From DYCT01 sp051875715 (GTDB lineage: Bacteria > Bacteroidota > Bacteroidia > Bacteroidales > Bacteroidaceae), in contig JBJEHD010000071.1 of the NCBI GenBank assembly GCA_051875715.1, positions 1 to 41,926 on the forward strand: a DNA stretch of 41,926 nucleotides, given 5' to 3'. Both the position numbers and the translations under genes were made by a program. Shown here in pieces: positions 6,474-14,888 of the stretch. The notes under the pieces are model-generated. The model was given only the letters and a program-made list of their open reading frames with translations. It was not told the origin of the DNA and made no database searches. Each line of letters starts with the position of its first letter. Within the stretch, counting starts at the first letter, position 1.

Positions 6474-8327
6474 TTACTCAGTCGGTTTCCGGCGTGAGGC
6501 AAAGGGTCTGTAAGCCTCGCCGCGGCCGTCGTAACCAGAGTTCTTGAAATACTCCACAAAGGTCAAACGGATGGAGTGGACATAACCGCTCAAGCACGAC
6601 AGAGCAATGTTGAGCGCATGACCCGCCACAAAGATGAGACCGAAGCACAACCATCCGGGGATGCCGAACAAGAAATCGCCCATCGAGTCCTTCAGTTGAA
6701 GGCCGAGGCTGTTGAACACACCTCCCAGCATACCGCCAGCCAACCCCAATGCGTAGAGACGCAGATAGGAAAGCAGGTCGCCCATGAGTCCGGTGGCCAT
6801 GTTGTACGTATCCCAAAGGCCCGCGCCGACATTGACAAAGACGTTTCGGCGGGGATTGTTGAGCAGATAGATGCCTACGGCGGACACGCTGCCGATGCCG
6901 ATGAGGAGAGTGCGGGCCATGGAAGCGTCCAACACCTCCAGATAAGCCAGCGTGCACACCGACACCGAACCGCCCACCAGCAACCACCATCCCCATGCGG
7001 AGAGGGAGTTACGGAAACCATAGCGTACGGTGGAACAGATGGCCTTGACGGTCATGGCAAAGCAGATGTGGAACATTCCGACCACAAGAGCCAGGACCAT
7101 GGTCTTGTCGTAACCCAGGCTGGCGCTTTTGCCGGTCAGCATGAGCGACTGCAACCACTGAGGCAGTTCGAGCGTAGTCAGGTTGACACCGAAGAAGGTG
7201 CCCAACAACGCGCCCATCAGCGTAGTGGCCGCACCGAGCGTGATGAGCAGGTTCATCATGCCGGCCATGGAAGCAGACATTTTGCGTTTCAGCACCCAGC
7301 CCAAAGCCACCAACAGGAGACCGTAGCCAGCGTCGCCCACACAGAGGCCGAAGAAGACGGCATAGAAAGGCGCCAACAGGGGCGTGGGGTCGAACTCGGC
7401 ATAATCGGGCATGCCATACATGCGCGTCAGCACCTCGAAAAGGCGTGTCACCCGGTTGTTTTGCAACTGGATGGGGGCGTTCTCTTCGGGCAAGGCGGGA
7501 CGAAGTTCGTAATATACACCGGCTTCGGCCAGCAACTGGCGCACGTCAGCCTCGCGACGGGTGGGCACCCAGCCTTCGAGCCCGACAACGGATCCTTCGG
7601 CCATGCGCAGGCCACCCAATTGGTCGGCTTCGAGAAGGTCGATATCGGCCCCCAGGTCGTCCAATGCGGCTTCGACTACAGAGAGATGGGCTGCACAGAA
7701 GCGGGCCTGGACCTCTTCGGTCTGGCGGATGGAATCCTGCACACGGGCTTGCTCGGCCCGAAGGTCCGACAAACTGCGTCCCGGCAGACGAACGGGTTCG
7801 GCATCGGCCAGTTCGACCGGCCCGTGCGTCAAGGTGACGAAATAGCACTGACCACCCTGCTGACTGATGCGGACAGCATTGTACGCATCGGTCCAAGCCT
7901 CATCAAAAGCCTTGTCGGCACAGCAAAAGAACTGCATCTGCAGGCCGTTCTGCGCCAACCGTTCGACCGAGGCGGGAGAGAAATCCCCCCAAGGAGCCAG
8001 GGCATCGACGTCCTTGGCCAAAGCGGGCAGGCGCGAAGCAAGTTGCTGCAAGTCGCGACAGATTTCGTCGTACCTGCGGCCTACTGCAGCGGCATCGGTC
8101 AATTCAGGAGTGCCGGGTTCGTCCACACCGGCGGCAGCCTTCTTCATTTCGGCCAGCAACTGCTGCCAGGCCCGACGCGTCTGCAGGATTTCCTGCAAAT
8201 GTTCGTCCATCTCCGCATCCGAACGCTTCACCACATGAACCACGCCCAGGCGGTAAAGCCGTTTGAGGAGGGCTTCATACTCCTTGTGATAGACAAGGAC
8301 GGAGAGTTTACTCATTTTTGCAATCAT
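6474..8327 (-). CDS. atpI: V-type ATPase subunit I (a-subunit-like stator)
   Basis: This 617-residue protein has a cytoplasmic N-terminal half (to about residue 310, with coiled-coil stretches) and a membrane C-terminal half of seven to eight helices. It forms the ion half-channels next to the K ring. Two arginines at the ring interface are recognisable: Arg523 in LSYLRLYALGLAG and Arg587 in VHSIRLTFVEYF; the latter is followed by the usual GYDGRGEAYRPF tail. Its ATG overlaps the stop of subunit D by four bases (8324-8327), indicating translational coupling. Confidence 0.95.
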   Translation of the reverse strand: MIAKMSKLSVLVYHKEYEALLKRLYRLGVVHVVKRSDAEMDEHLQEILQTRRAWQQLLAEMKKAAAGVDEPGTPELTDAAAVGRRYDEICRDLQQLASRLPALAKDVDALAPWGDFSPASVERLAQNGLQMQFFCCADKAFDEAWTDAYNAVRISQQGGQCYFVTLTHGPVELADAEPVRLPGRSLSDLRAEQARVQDSIRQTEEVQARFCAAHLSVVEAALDDLGADIDLLEADQLGGLRMAEGSVVGLEGWVPTRREADVRQLLAEAGVYYELRPALPEENAPIQLQNNRVTRLFEVLTRMYGMPDYAEFDPTPLLAPFYAVFFGLCVGDAGYGLLLVALGWVLKRKMSASMAGMMNLLITLGAATTLMGALLGTFFGVNLTTLELPQWLQSLMLTGKSASLGYDKTMVLALVVGMFHICFAMTVKAICSTVRYGFRNSLSAWGWWLLVGGSVSVCTLAYLEVLDASMARTLLIGIGSVSAVGIYLLNNPRRNVFVNVGAGLWDTYNMATGLMGDLLSYLRLYALGLAGGMLGGVFNSLGLQLKDSMGDFLFGIPGWLCFGLIFVAGHALNIALSCLSGYVHSIRLTFVEYFKNSGYDGRGEAYRPFASRRKPTE

Positions 8328-8929
8328 GCCTCGGCCTCCTTTCTTTTTTCTTGAATCGATTTCAGAATCTTTTGCGACGACTTGGAGAGGTTCTCCTCGT
8401 CCTCCATGAACCGTTTTATCTTACGCAGCGCGTCTTGATAGCCCGGTATCTGCACCTTCTCGAAGAGGTTGACCTTCTGTGTCGTCTTCTTGCGGGCGTG
8501 TTCAAGCAGGCCAAGTTTGGCCAGGGTGAACTCGCGCTCGACGGCCGTCCGGGCCAAACCTTTGAGGATGTGCAAGCCGTCGGCATACCACTTGGGGCAG
8601 CCGAAGAGGCTGAAGGGGCGCGTCTCGAAGTCCACTCCGTGGAGCATGGGCACGCGCACGCCGGCTATCTTCTTGACACCGAGGCTGACGTCGGCCACCC
8701 GGATGAGCGAGGGGTCGAACTCGTTCCACAAGGCAAACATGGCCTCGTAGGCTTGAATCTGCCGCTCCAACTGCTCCTCGAGTGCACGGGCTTCCTCCTT
8801 ACAGCGCTTCACCTCCATGCGCAGGGCACTCTCCTTGTTCTTGATGATGGGGAGGGTACGCACCCGCACCTTGAGTTGCTTCTCGAGCTGCTGGAGCGAG
8901 GTTTTGTTGTATTGAAATTTTATAGCCAC
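8324..8929 (-). CDS. atpD: V-type ATPase subunit D (central stalk)
   Basis: This 201-residue, mostly helical protein matches V-ATPase subunit D, the rotating shaft inside the A3B3 head. The N-terminus (FQYNKTSLQQLEKQLKVRVRTLPIIKNKESALRMEV) and the C-terminal helix (KVNLFEKVQIPGYQDALRKIKRFMEDEEN) carry the family pattern, forming an antiparallel coiled coil. Normal D subunits are about 200-210 residues. It follows subunit B by 20 bp and overlaps subunit I by 4 bp. No separate F subunit gene, the usual partner of D, is seen in the operon. Confidence 0.93.
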   Translation of the reverse strand: MAIKFQYNKTSLQQLEKQLKVRVRTLPIIKNKESALRMEVKRCKEEARALEEQLERQIQAYEAMFALWNEFDPSLIRVADVSLGVKKIAGVRVPMLHGVDFETRPFSLFGCPKWYADGLHILKGLARTAVEREFTLAKLGLLEHARKKTTQKVNLFEKVQIPGYQDALRKIKRFMEDEENLSKSSQKILKSIQEKRKEAEA

Positions 8930-8949
8930 GTCTTGATGGATTTAGCAGA

Positions 8950-10272
8950 TTAATTCTTCGGCCAATATTCTTCGACCAGTTCTTTCTTGATGTTCACCTC
9001 TTCGGGGCGGAAATATGTGCCAAAGAGACGCCAAGCCACGTCGAGCATCTCGGTGGTGTCGAGGTTGACGTCGATGGCCAGCAACTGGTCGGCATAGTCC
9101 TTGGCGAAGGCGAGTGTACGTTCGTCGTAGTCGGTCAGGTCGAAACCGTTCTCCATCTTGGTCTTAGCGTTGGAGGCATCGGCGTAGAGGCGCACAGCGG
9201 CGTTCATCACCTGTGGATGGTCGCGACGGGTCTTCTTGCCATTGACCAACTGCTTCAGACGCGACAACGAACGGAAGGGGTCGACGATGACCTTGCCGAT
9301 GTCGCTGTCGCGACGGAGGAAGAGCTGACCTTCGGTGATGTAACCGGTGTTGTCAGGCACGGCATGGGTGATGTCGCCACCCGACAAGGTGGTCACGGCG
9401 ATGATGGTGATGGAACCACCGGCCGGGAACTGTACGGCCTTCTCGTAGATCTTGGCCAAATCAGAATAGAGCGAACCGGGCATAGAGTCCTTCGACGGAA
9501 TCTGGTCCATACGGTTCGACACGATGGCCAACGCGTCGGCATACGAGGTCATATCGGTGAGGAGCACCAGTACCTTCTGGTTCTTTTCCACAGCGAAATA
9601 CTCGGCGGCGGTCAGGGCCATGTCCGGGATAAGCAGACGTTCGACGGGCGGATTCTCGGTCGTATTGACAAAGCTGACGATGCGGTCGAGCGCACCGGCG
9701 TTGGAGAACACGTTCTTGAAGTAAAGGTAGTCATCGTTGGTCATACCCATGGCGCCCAGAATGATTTTGTCGGTCTGTGCGCGCAGGGCCACACTGGCCA
9801 TGACCTGGTTGAACGGCTGGTCGGGGTCGGCAAAGAACGGAATCTTCTGTCCGGACACGAGGGTGTTGTTCAAGTCGATGCCGGCGATACCGGTGGCAAT
9901 CAGTTCAGACGGCTGCTTGCGGCGCACGGGGTTGACCGACGGGCCGCCGATTTCCACTTCCGTCCCTTCCACTTCGGGGCCACCGTCGATGGGCTGGCCG
10001 AGGGCGTTGAAGAAACGTCCGGCCAATTGGTCGCCCACCTTCAGCGTAGGCGCTTTGCCCAAGAATACGACCTCGGCATTGGTGGGGATGCCTTCGGTTC
10101 CTTCAAACACCTGCAGGGTGACCTCGTCGCCCGCAATCTTCACCACCTGGGCCAACTTGCCGTCGACCGTGGCCAATTCGTCATACCCCACCCCGGTGGC
10201 TTTCAGCGCACACGTGGCCTTGGTAATCTGGTTTATCTTCGTATATATTTTCTGAAAAGCTTTTGTTGCCAT
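8950..10272 (-). CDS. atpB: V-type ATPase subunit B (non-catalytic)
   Basis: The 440-residue product is of normal length for the non-catalytic B subunit, which alternates with A in the hexameric head and completes the nucleotide sites. Family features include an N-terminal beta-barrel, GRFFNALGQPIDGGPEV near residue 86, and LVSGQKIPFFADPDQPFNQ around residue 140. At that last position the P-loop of catalytic subunits is absent, as expected for B. SDIGKVIVDPFRSLSRLKQL occurs towards the C-terminus. It lies between A (30 bp upstream) and D (20 bp downstream). Confidence 0.95.
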   Translation of the reverse strand: MATKAFQKIYTKINQITKATCALKATGVGYDELATVDGKLAQVVKIAGDEVTLQVFEGTEGIPTNAEVVFLGKAPTLKVGDQLAGRFFNALGQPIDGGPEVEGTEVEIGGPSVNPVRRKQPSELIATGIAGIDLNNTLVSGQKIPFFADPDQPFNQVMASVALRAQTDKIILGAMGMTNDDYLYFKNVFSNAGALDRIVSFVNTTENPPVERLLIPDMALTAAEYFAVEKNQKVLVLLTDMTSYADALAIVSNRMDQIPSKDSMPGSLYSDLAKIYEKAVQFPAGGSITIIAVTTLSGGDITHAVPDNTGYITEGQLFLRRDSDIGKVIVDPFRSLSRLKQLVNGKKTRRDHPQVMNAAVRLYADASNAKTKMENGFDLTDYDERTLAFAKDYADQLLAIDVNLDTTEMLDVAWRLFGTYFRPEEVNIKKELVEEYWPKN

Positions 10273-10302
10273 TGCTGTTTCTCTCTTGTGAGGTGAATAA
10301 AT

Positions 10303-12066
10303 CTACTTGGAGGCGACGCATTTTTCGGCCAGCATCTCCTGCAGTTCTTTCTTGTATTGTTCGTAGGCTTCGGACTTGTAGGCCGAATAGTTCATCTGCT
10401 TGCATACGTTGATGACCTTCTTGAAGAAGTCCATCACCTCGACGAAGCCGGCGAACTCGAAGTCGGTGTGGCAGATGTCGATGACCATGTTCAGGATTTC
10501 TTCCTGACGTTCCATCGGAGTGACAGCATCGATTTCGTCGAAAGCGTCCTGCTGCAGTACCACGAAGTCGATGAGTTCGGACTTCCAGAAGGTGATGTGG
10601 TATTCGACAGGCACACCGTCGTCGCCCAAGATGTTGATTTGCTCTGCAATCTCCTTACCACGCAGCAGACGGGTCTTCACCTCGTTCACCTTCTTCAGCC
10701 ATTCGCCGTTGATGCGCTGGCTGATGTACGCCTCAAACTCCGGATATTCGATGTATTTCGAGTAGGAGTCGATGGGGTTGACGGCAGGATAACGTTTGCG
10801 GTCGGCACGTTCCTGCTCGAGCGCATAGAAGCAACGGGCCACCTTCTTGGTGTTTTCCGTCACAGGCTCTTTCAGGTTACCGCCGGCAGGCGATACGGTA
10901 CCGATGAAGGTGATGGATCCGGTCTGGCCATTGTCGAGCACGACATAGCCGGCACGGCCGTAGAAGTTGGAGATGATGGACGAAAGGTCCATCGGGAAGG
11001 CATCGGGACCAGGCAGTTCCTCCATACGGTTGGACATCTCGCGCAAGGCCTGTGCCCAACGCGATGTAGAGTCGGCCATGAGCAACACCTTGAGGCCCAT
11101 GGAGCGATAATACTCGGCCAACGTCATGGCTGTATAGACCGACGCCTCGCGGGCAGCCACAGGCATGTTGGAGGTATTGGCGATGATGATGGTACGTTCC
11201 ATCAACTTGCGGCCGGTATGCGGGTCGACCAGTTCGGGGAATTCGGTGAAGATTTCCACAACCTCGTTGGCACGCTCGCCACACGCGGCGATGATGACGA
11301 TGTCGGCCTCGGCCTGCTTGGAGATGGCGTGCTGCAACACCGTCTTGCCCGTACCGAACGGGCCGGGGATGAAGCCCGTACCACCCTCCACAATGGGGTT
11401 GACCGTATCGATGACACGTACGCCCGTCTCAAGCAATTTGAAAGGACGCGGTTTCTCGCGATAGTTGGTCATGGCCTTCTTGACAGGCCAACGCTGGATC
11501 ATGTTCACTTCGATGTCGCGGCCGTCCTTGTCGGTCAGCACAGCCACCGTCTGTTCGATGGTATAGTCGCCCTCGGGTGCTACCGTCTTGACCGTACACT
11601 CGCCTTCAAGCGTGAAGGGAGCCATGATTTTCAGTGGCTGGAAGTTTTCATCCACCTGGCCCAGCCAGGCCGAAGCCTTCACTCTGTCGCCCGGTTTGGC
11701 CAAGGGAACAAAATGCCATTTCTTTTCCTTGTCGAGCGGATAGGTGTATTGTCCGCGGCGCAAGAACACACCTTCCATCTTATCCAGGTCGTTCTGCAAA
11801 CCATCGTAGTTGCGCGAGAGCATACCCGGGCCGAGTGTCACCTCGAGCATGTGCCCGGTAAATTCAGCTTCGGCACCCACCTTCAGTCCACGCGTGCTCT
11901 CGAACACTTGCACGTAGACGTAGATGCCTACCACTTTGATTACCTCAGCCATCAACTTGTCTCCACCGGTGTGGATGTAGCAAATCTCGTTTTGCGACAC
12001 CGGTCCGTCGACGATGAGGGTCACCATGTTGGCGATAACGCCATTAACAGTTCCTTTTGTTGCCAT
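10303..12066 (-). CDS. atpA: V-type ATPase subunit A (catalytic)
   Basis: This 587-residue catalytic subunit hydrolyses or makes ATP. The Walker A loop GPFGTGKT is at residues 235-242 (Lys241, Thr242). The V-type non-homologous insert before it is present (about 105-190), which separates it from F-type beta subunits. Other conserved pieces are ACGERANEVVE, ADSTSRWAQALREMS and GTVSPAGGN. The start ATGGCAACAAAAGG is 15 bp after the DUF2764 stop. A long open frame antisense to this gene and its upstream neighbours is a coding shadow. Confidence 0.97.
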   Translation of the reverse strand: MATKGTVNGVIANMVTLIVDGPVSQNEICYIHTGGDKLMAEVIKVVGIYVYVQVFESTRGLKVGAEAEFTGHMLEVTLGPGMLSRNYDGLQNDLDKMEGVFLRRGQYTYPLDKEKKWHFVPLAKPGDRVKASAWLGQVDENFQPLKIMAPFTLEGECTVKTVAPEGDYTIEQTVAVLTDKDGRDIEVNMIQRWPVKKAMTNYREKPRPFKLLETGVRVIDTVNPIVEGGTGFIPGPFGTGKTVLQHAISKQAEADIVIIAACGERANEVVEIFTEFPELVDPHTGRKLMERTIIIANTSNMPVAAREASVYTAMTLAEYYRSMGLKVLLMADSTSRWAQALREMSNRMEELPGPDAFPMDLSSIISNFYGRAGYVVLDNGQTGSITFIGTVSPAGGNLKEPVTENTKKVARCFYALEQERADRKRYPAVNPIDSYSKYIEYPEFEAYISQRINGEWLKKVNEVKTRLLRGKEIAEQINILGDDGVPVEYHITFWKSELIDFVVLQQDAFDEIDAVTPMERQEEILNMVIDICHTDFEFAGFVEVMDFFKKVINVCKQMNYSAYKSEAYEQYKKELQEMLAEKCVASK

Positions 12067-12081
12067 GTATGTCAGTTTTGT

Positions 12082-12918
12082 TTATTTTCGAAATTCAGAG
12101 GGTATCTGCACCTCGTTTTTCAAGGTGCCTATCAGGCTGCGGAAGAGGGCGCTTCCCTTCTCCTTGTCGAGCGTAATCCAACGCTCAATCAGGTCGAGGC
12201 GGAGCAAGAATACGAATACACGTTCGATGGTGAAATAGTCGTAAACAGTGGCATCTTCCATCCAGGCCCACTTGAGCAGGTCGGTGCGTTTCTCGCGCTC
12301 CACCAGTTCGTCGGTTTCGCTGATGCGCAGCAATTGGTCGAAACAATCCAACCGGTCGGCCAGGCCGAAATCGCGTGCAGCCGACGTACGGATGGCATCG
12401 GCCACCTCGCCTTCACCCACCACGTAGGGTGCAACCTCCCACTTGTACTTGCGGGCCGTAAGCGCCGCCAACACATTGTTGAGGTTGAGGTTGAACTCGA
12501 ACCAGTCATGCACGAAACGGTTGCCGCAGTCCATCGCATAGGCATAATAACCCGAGGCAAGCACATCGGCCGGGAAACGCATCTCGGACGAACCAGACAA
12601 ATAGGCCGCCGTGAAGTCTATCATATAGGAGGGGAAACCCTTCGGACGATGTTCGCCCTCCTTGACCGTCGTAATCAGGTCGAGCAACTGTTCGGCCGAA
12701 TAAGAGCCGAGCGGTTGGATGGAGGCCTCGCGGTCGGCCAGGAGCGTCAGCAGGTTGGCGTTGTCGTAGCGCAAGTAGAACAAGTCCACCAGCCTGCGGT
12801 CCGCTGCCGACAATTCCGGATAGATTTCCGTCTTGAAGGTGGCCACCGTGTAACTCAACTTGCCGTCCTCCAGCGAGAGGTCGGGCAAGCCGGCTATCAG
12901 GCAATAGTATTTACTCAT
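12082..12918 (-). CDS. DUF2764 protein, probable V-ATPase subunit C equivalent
   Basis: This 278-residue soluble, helix-rich protein starts MSKYYCLIAGLPDLSL. From memory it is the DUF2764 family found inside Bacteroidota V-ATPase operons. Short stretches resemble the AC39/subunit C pattern: an opening Tyr-Tyr segment, RYDNANLLTLLADRE near residue 50, and FNLNLNNVLAALTARKY near residue 145. Subunit C caps the rotor between the D shaft and K ring. No other C-like gene exists in this otherwise full operon, and the position between E and A supports the idea. The link to subunit C is my inference from context and weak pattern, not a demonstrated homology. Gaps to both neighbours are 15 bp. Confidence 0.8.
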   Translation of the reverse strand: MSKYYCLIAGLPDLSLEDGKLSYTVATFKTEIYPELSAADRRLVDLFYLRYDNANLLTLLADREASIQPLGSYSAEQLLDLITTVKEGEHRPKGFPSYMIDFTAAYLSGSSEMRFPADVLASGYYAYAMDCGNRFVHDWFEFNLNLNNVLAALTARKYKWEVAPYVVGEGEVADAIRTSAARDFGLADRLDCFDQLLRISETDELVEREKRTDLLKWAWMEDATVYDYFTIERVFVFLLRLDLIERWITLDKEKGSALFRSLIGTLKNEVQIPSEFRK

Positions 12919-12933
12919 GAGACGACCGGGGTT

Positions 12934-13530
12934 TTAGAAAAGCATTTTCACCAACTGCGGACGAAGGAAGGCCTTGAAATAGTTTTCGAACTCTTCCTCG
13001 CCGAAGTTCACTTTGTAAGAGCCATCGGCCGGCGAAATGGAGAACAAAGCCTTGAGGCCGTTCACCTGTTCGATTTTTACACCCTTGTCCAACAGACCTT
13101 TGGCCTGGGCAGCGAAGAATTTCGTCAGCGAAGCGGCATCGGCCGTCGAGATGACAACAGGTTCGTCGGCAGACCAACGGGCGGCCATGTCCACGATGAA
13201 GCGGTTGAGGAAATCCTTGTCAGCAGTGAAGCCCTTGACGCAAGCCGACACCGTCTCGGCAGTCAGCAACGAAGCGACTTCCGTCTTCAGTGCATCGACC
13301 GACTGGCGGGCGAACAGTTTCAACTCCGAACGAGTGTTCTCGTCCAACTCGGCAGCCGCCTTGCGGGCGTCGGCCAACAATGCATCGGCCTGACGGCGGG
13401 CGTCGGCCACCAGCTGCTGGGCCTCTTCTTGAGCTTTTTCGATGAGTTCGCGGGCCTTTTCATTGCCTTTCTCCACTCCCTCCTGATAAATCTTATCAGT
13501 CAGCTCTTGAATCTTGTTTTCCATATACAC
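12934..13530 (-). CDS. atpE: V-type ATPase subunit E (peripheral stalk)
   Basis: This 198-residue protein is the first gene of the operon. Residues 1-95 are a long charged coiled coil (KIQELTDKIYQEGVEKGNEKARELIEKAQEEAQQLV and onward), and the C-terminal half is a compact mixed domain that binds the A/B head. Its length fits subunit E. The partner G/H peripheral-stalk subunit is not encoded nearby, so E may pair with an unlinked protein or with itself. The unit has a candidate promoter at 13620-13627, giving a leader of roughly 80 bases. Confidence 0.88.
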   Translation of the reverse strand: MYMENKIQELTDKIYQEGVEKGNEKARELIEKAQEEAQQLVADARRQADALLADARKAAAELDENTRSELKLFARQSVDALKTEVASLLTAETVSACVKGFTADKDFLNRFIVDMAARWSADEPVVISTADAASLTKFFAAQAKGLLDKGVKIEQVNGLKALFSISPADGSYKVNFGEEEFENYFKAFLRPQLVKMLF

Positions 13531-13619
13531 GGATATTTTTTAAAGGTTTATAGTATTGTTTTCTTTTCGTTCGTACGATAAAGCATACAAAGGAAGCATA
13601 GGCCTTCCCAAAGTTTGGC

Positions 13620-13627
13620 CAAATGTA
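13620..13627 (-). promoter_or_regulatory. -7 promoter element for V-ATPase operon
   Basis: The minus strand reads TACATTTG, an exact TAnnTTTG match, about 90 bp upstream of the subunit E start. No -33 TTTG at the standard spacing. Confidence 0.5.
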
Positions 13628-13722
13628 CGCATTTCCCGTGAATAAAAAAGAAACCTCGTCTGAAAATTCGATTATTTATGCAATTCCTCCCGAGGGGTGC
13701 ACCCACATTGTTTCGCTTCCGT

Positions 13723-13730
13723 TATCTTTG
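13723..13730 (+). promoter_or_regulatory. -7 promoter element for the 13767 gene
   Basis: TATCTTTG matches TAnnTTTG exactly, 37 bp before the ATG. A TTG lies at 13708-13710, too close to be a standard -33 element. Confidence 0.5.
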
Positions 13731-13766
13731 CACCCACGAAACCACTAAAACCTTTTCCGAAAAAAA

Positions 13767-14870
13767 ATGAACCATCCTTCCCTTCCCCTTGTGGCCCTGG
13801 CCTTTGCCGCCGGCCTCCCCTGCATCCTGCAAGCCCAGAACAAGGCATACCTCACCCAAGTATTGGAATACTGTCCCGCACCCGGACAGTTCGTTCATGA
13901 ACTGCCGGTCTACGAAGAAGGCGATACGGCCGAGCGCATGGCACAAAAATGCCTGGACAACCTCTATAACGAAAACCTGGTCAGCCTGGGTGGATATGGC
14001 GGATACATGACCGTCCGTTTCGACCACTCTGTTGTCAACGTACCAGGGCAGAAAGACCTGCTCATCTTGGGCAACGCCAACCGATACGGCACAAGCGCCG
14101 AACCAGGCATCGTATTGGTGGCAATAGACACGAACGCCAACGGACTGCCCGATGACACCTGGTATGAGTTGGCAGGCTCGGAATACGCCAACCCGGGCAC
14201 CCTGCATAACTACGAGATTACCTACACCCGACCCGACAGTCCGGACCAAGACGTCGTTTGGACCGACAACCAAGGCGGACAAGGCGTAGTGAAGTACATG
14301 GGGAGTGCCTACGGACACGCCCATGCGCACTTCCCGAAATGGATAGACCAGCAGACGCTGACCTTCCGTGGCAGCCGACTGCCGGACAACGGGACCTGGG
14401 ACGAAAGCACAGGCATGTGGGTGATGCGTCCGTGGGACTATGGCTACGTGGACAACCAATGGACCGACGAAGGATGCCAATTCGACCTGGATTGGGCCGT
14501 CGACGACGACGGGAAACCTGCAAATCTGCCCTATATCGACTTTGTACGCATCTACACGGCCGTCAACCAGCAGGTGGCAGCCGGCGTAGGGGAACTATCG
14601 ACCGAAGTGGCCGACGTACAAGACCTGCATCCCGAAGCCGCAGCCTCAATAGGCCGTCAGACAGACAGCGCACCGGCACTCGCCTTGCAAGGACGAACGC
14701 TCGACGTACGCTGTCCCGCTCCCACCGAGGTATACATCTATCGGACAGACGGACAATCCGTCGCCCATTGGCGTCATCCGGGTGGATACGAGCAAACCGC
14801 TTTGACACTGAAGCCGGGATGCTATGTGGCCGAGGCAGCCGGACAACGCATCAAGTTGATGATACGATAA
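13767..14870 (+). CDS. secreted cell-surface protein, possible type IX cargo
   Basis: This 367-residue protein has a signal peptide (about residues 1-24, ending LQAQ). The body resembles a Bacteroidota cell-surface family: LILGNANRYGTSAEPGIVLVAI, then a calcium-loop-like DTNANGLPDD (121-130), TWYELAGSEY, and later KPANLPYIDFVRIYTAVN. From memory this family often sits in vitamin B12 uptake loci of Bacteroides, but no BtuB-like gene is present here. The last about 75 residues (LDVRCPAPTEVYIYRTDG to IKLMIR) look like a type IX sorting tail, with a beta-sandwich ending in a short basic strand. It stands alone, divergent from the V-ATPase operon and convergent with the AbgT-type gene, 18 bp apart. 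Its molecular function is unknown. Confidence 0.75.
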   Translation: MNHPSLPLVALAFAAGLPCILQAQNKAYLTQVLEYCPAPGQFVHELPVYEEGDTAERMAQKCLDNLYNENLVSLGGYGGYMTVRFDHSVVNVPGQKDLLILGNANRYGTSAEPGIVLVAIDTNANGLPDDTWYELAGSEYANPGTLHNYEITYTRPDSPDQDVVWTDNQGGQGVVKYMGSAYGHAHAHFPKWIDQQTLTFRGSRLPDNGTWDESTGMWVMRPWDYGYVDNQWTDEGCQFDLDWAVDDDGKPANLPYIDFVRIYTAVNQQVAAGVGELSTEVADVQDLHPEAAASIGRQTDSAPALALQGRTLDVRCPAPTEVYIYRTDGQSVAHWRHPGGYEQTALTLKPGCYVAEAAGQRIKLMIR

Positions 14871-14888
14871 ACATCGAGGGATCGGAAC

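Noticed and set aside
10357..13581. 1074-codon plus-strand open frame antisense to the V-ATPase A, DUF2764 and E genes
   Set aside because: It is a shadow of GC-rich, well-recognised minus-strand genes; its translation is His/Arg/Val-rich and has no domain pattern.
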